A DNA stretch of 64,000 nt from Roseateles koreensis (GTDB lineage Bacteria > Pseudomonadota > Gammaproteobacteria > Burkholderiales > Burkholderiaceae_C), in NCBI RefSeq assembly GCF_028595305.1, contig NZ_JAQQXS010000004.1, forward strand, positions 1 to 64,000, in the 5' to 3' direction. Under the pieces are notes generated by a model, which was not told where the DNA came from, did no database searches, and saw nothing but the letters and a program-made list of their open reading frames with translations. Made by a program: the position numbers and the translations under genes. Positions 63,410 through 64,000 of this stretch are shown here, piece after piece. Positions within the stretch are counted from its first letter, which is position 1; each line of letters starts with the position of its first letter.

Positions 63410-64000
63410 ATGACCGTACTGCTGGCCCTTGATAGCTCGACCGAAACCATGGCCCTGGCGCTGACCTGCCCGGCGGGTGCCACCTATTTTGAGGCCGAGG
63501 GCGGGGCGCAAGCTTCAGCGCGCGTGGTGCCCGAAGCCCTGGCCTTGCTGGCGGGCGCGGGCCTGCGCCTGGCCGATGTGGACGCCATTGCCTACGGGCG
63601 CGGGCCGGGCGCCTTCACGGGTTTGCGCGCAGCTTGCGCGGTAGTGCAGGGGCTGGCTTTTGGTGCTGATAAGCCGGTGTTGGCCGTCGACAGCCTGGCC
63701 TTGGTGGCTGAAGACGCCCGCCAGCAGGCCGAGGCGGCTGGCGCGCCCTTGGCCGGCCCGGTGTGGGTCGCCATGGATGCCCGGATGGGTGAAATCTATG
63801 CCGCGCTGTTCCAATGCGCGCCGGATGGCACATGGCGTTGCGATGACGCGGCAGCCCTGTACAAACCGGCGGATCTGACGGCGCTCTGGTTGAGCCGTGG
63901 GCAGGAATTTTCTGTGGCGGGCTCGGCACTCACGATTTTTGCTGAAGCCTTGGCGCCTGCTGGCGCCTTGTTCGGCACGCGTGCTTGGCCGCAGAGCCGT
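63410..64000 (+). CDS. tsaB: tRNA threonylcarbamoyladenosine biosynthesis protein TsaB (truncated by window end)
   Basis: The first 197 residues of TsaB are present: MTVLLALDSSTETMALALTC, the helical ADVDAIAYGRGPGAFTGLRA block (the family's signature) and VWVAMDARMGEIYAALFQ. TsaB with TsaD and TsaE transfers the threonylcarbamoyl group to tRNA position 37. The stop lies beyond the window. Confidence 0.95.
   Translation, partial: MTVLLALDSSTETMALALTCPAGATYFEAEGGAQASARVVPEALALLAGAGLRLADVDAIAYGRGPGAFTGLRAACAVVQGLAFGADKPVLAVDSLALVAEDARQQAEAAGAPLAGPVWVAMDARMGEIYAALFQCAPDGTWRCDDAAALYKPADLTALWLSRGQEFSVAGSALTIFAEALAPAGALFGTRAWPQSR

Noticed and set aside
1-64000. CRISPR arrays, tRNA genes, prophage modules or a restriction/defence island
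   Set aside because: No regular spaced repeats, no cloverleaf-like segments and no defence-gene families were recognised by reading; no search program was run.

Overview
The window looks like chromosomal DNA of a high-GC betaproteobacterium of the order Burkholderiales. The clues are the 5S rRNA 3' end, the pgk / maeB / pyk / fba / purC / purE / purK / sua5 order, the dprA-smg block divergent from def-fmt, a CreA-type secreted protein, a PEP-CTERM protein, and best database-style memory matches of most proteins to Comamonadaceae-like families. Genus cannot be fixed from the sequence alone.

Layout. 1-113: end of an rRNA operon (5S tail and terminator). 142-2494: an IS66-family element in minus orientation with recognisable ends and a 9-bp flanking repeat; its tnpB carries an internal deletion. 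2.5-5.8 kb: a small secreted protein, then modABC (molybdate uptake) on the minus strand. 6.1-10.7 kb: a lipid-flavoured group (MBL-fold hydrolase, fadD, FFLEELY-motif protein, divergent alpha/beta hydrolase). 10.7-12.5 kb: hppD with a divergent Lrp/AsnC regulator. 12.5-16.1 kb: methyltransferase, HDOD protein, two very small basic proteins, an XRE/C-repressor-like regulator and CreA, with a striking compound palindrome in the promoter of the small genes. 16.2-20.9 kb: a ChaA-type cation/proton antiporter and a branched-chain amino-acid-type ABC importer with a fused LivM-LivG and no binding protein. 21.0-25.7 kb: a crotonase, two paralogous small CxxCGKHR proteins, a DUF1254/DUF1214 protein, a thymidine kinase remnant and a periplasmic binding protein-rhodanese fusion. 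25.6-31.0 kb: a tightly overlapping trans-4-hydroxyproline catabolic operon. 31.1-34.6 kb: yajC-secD-secF with a good sigma-70 promoter. 34.6-43.3 kb: DUF1631 protein, smg, dprA, LysM protein, def, fmt, htpX and a lipoprotein. 43.4-45.3 kb: a GIN-domain protein and azlCD. 45.4-62.3 kb: central carbon and purine genes (pgk, maeB, pyk, fba, purC, purE, purK) and sua5, interrupted by an outer-membrane protein, a sterol-desaturase-family protein, a PEP-CTERM protein, a HATPase-DUF4325 protein, a TPR protein and a CnoX-like thioredoxin. 62.4-64.0 kb: an SGNH-like lipoprotein lacking the usual catalytic Ser and His, and the truncated start of tsaB.

How it fits together. Most of the window is core housekeeping (protein export, N-formylmethionine handling, t6A tRNA modification, glycolysis/anaplerosis, purine synthesis). 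The accessory content is catabolic (hydroxyproline, tyrosine/phenylalanine via HPPD, acyl-CoA) or of unknown role. The least explained parts are the palindrome plus regulator plus tiny-protein unit at 14.0-15.5 kb, the 21.8-24.4 kb stretch with a structured leader, twin small Cys proteins and a decayed tdk, and several short coding-like remnants in AT-richer gaps.
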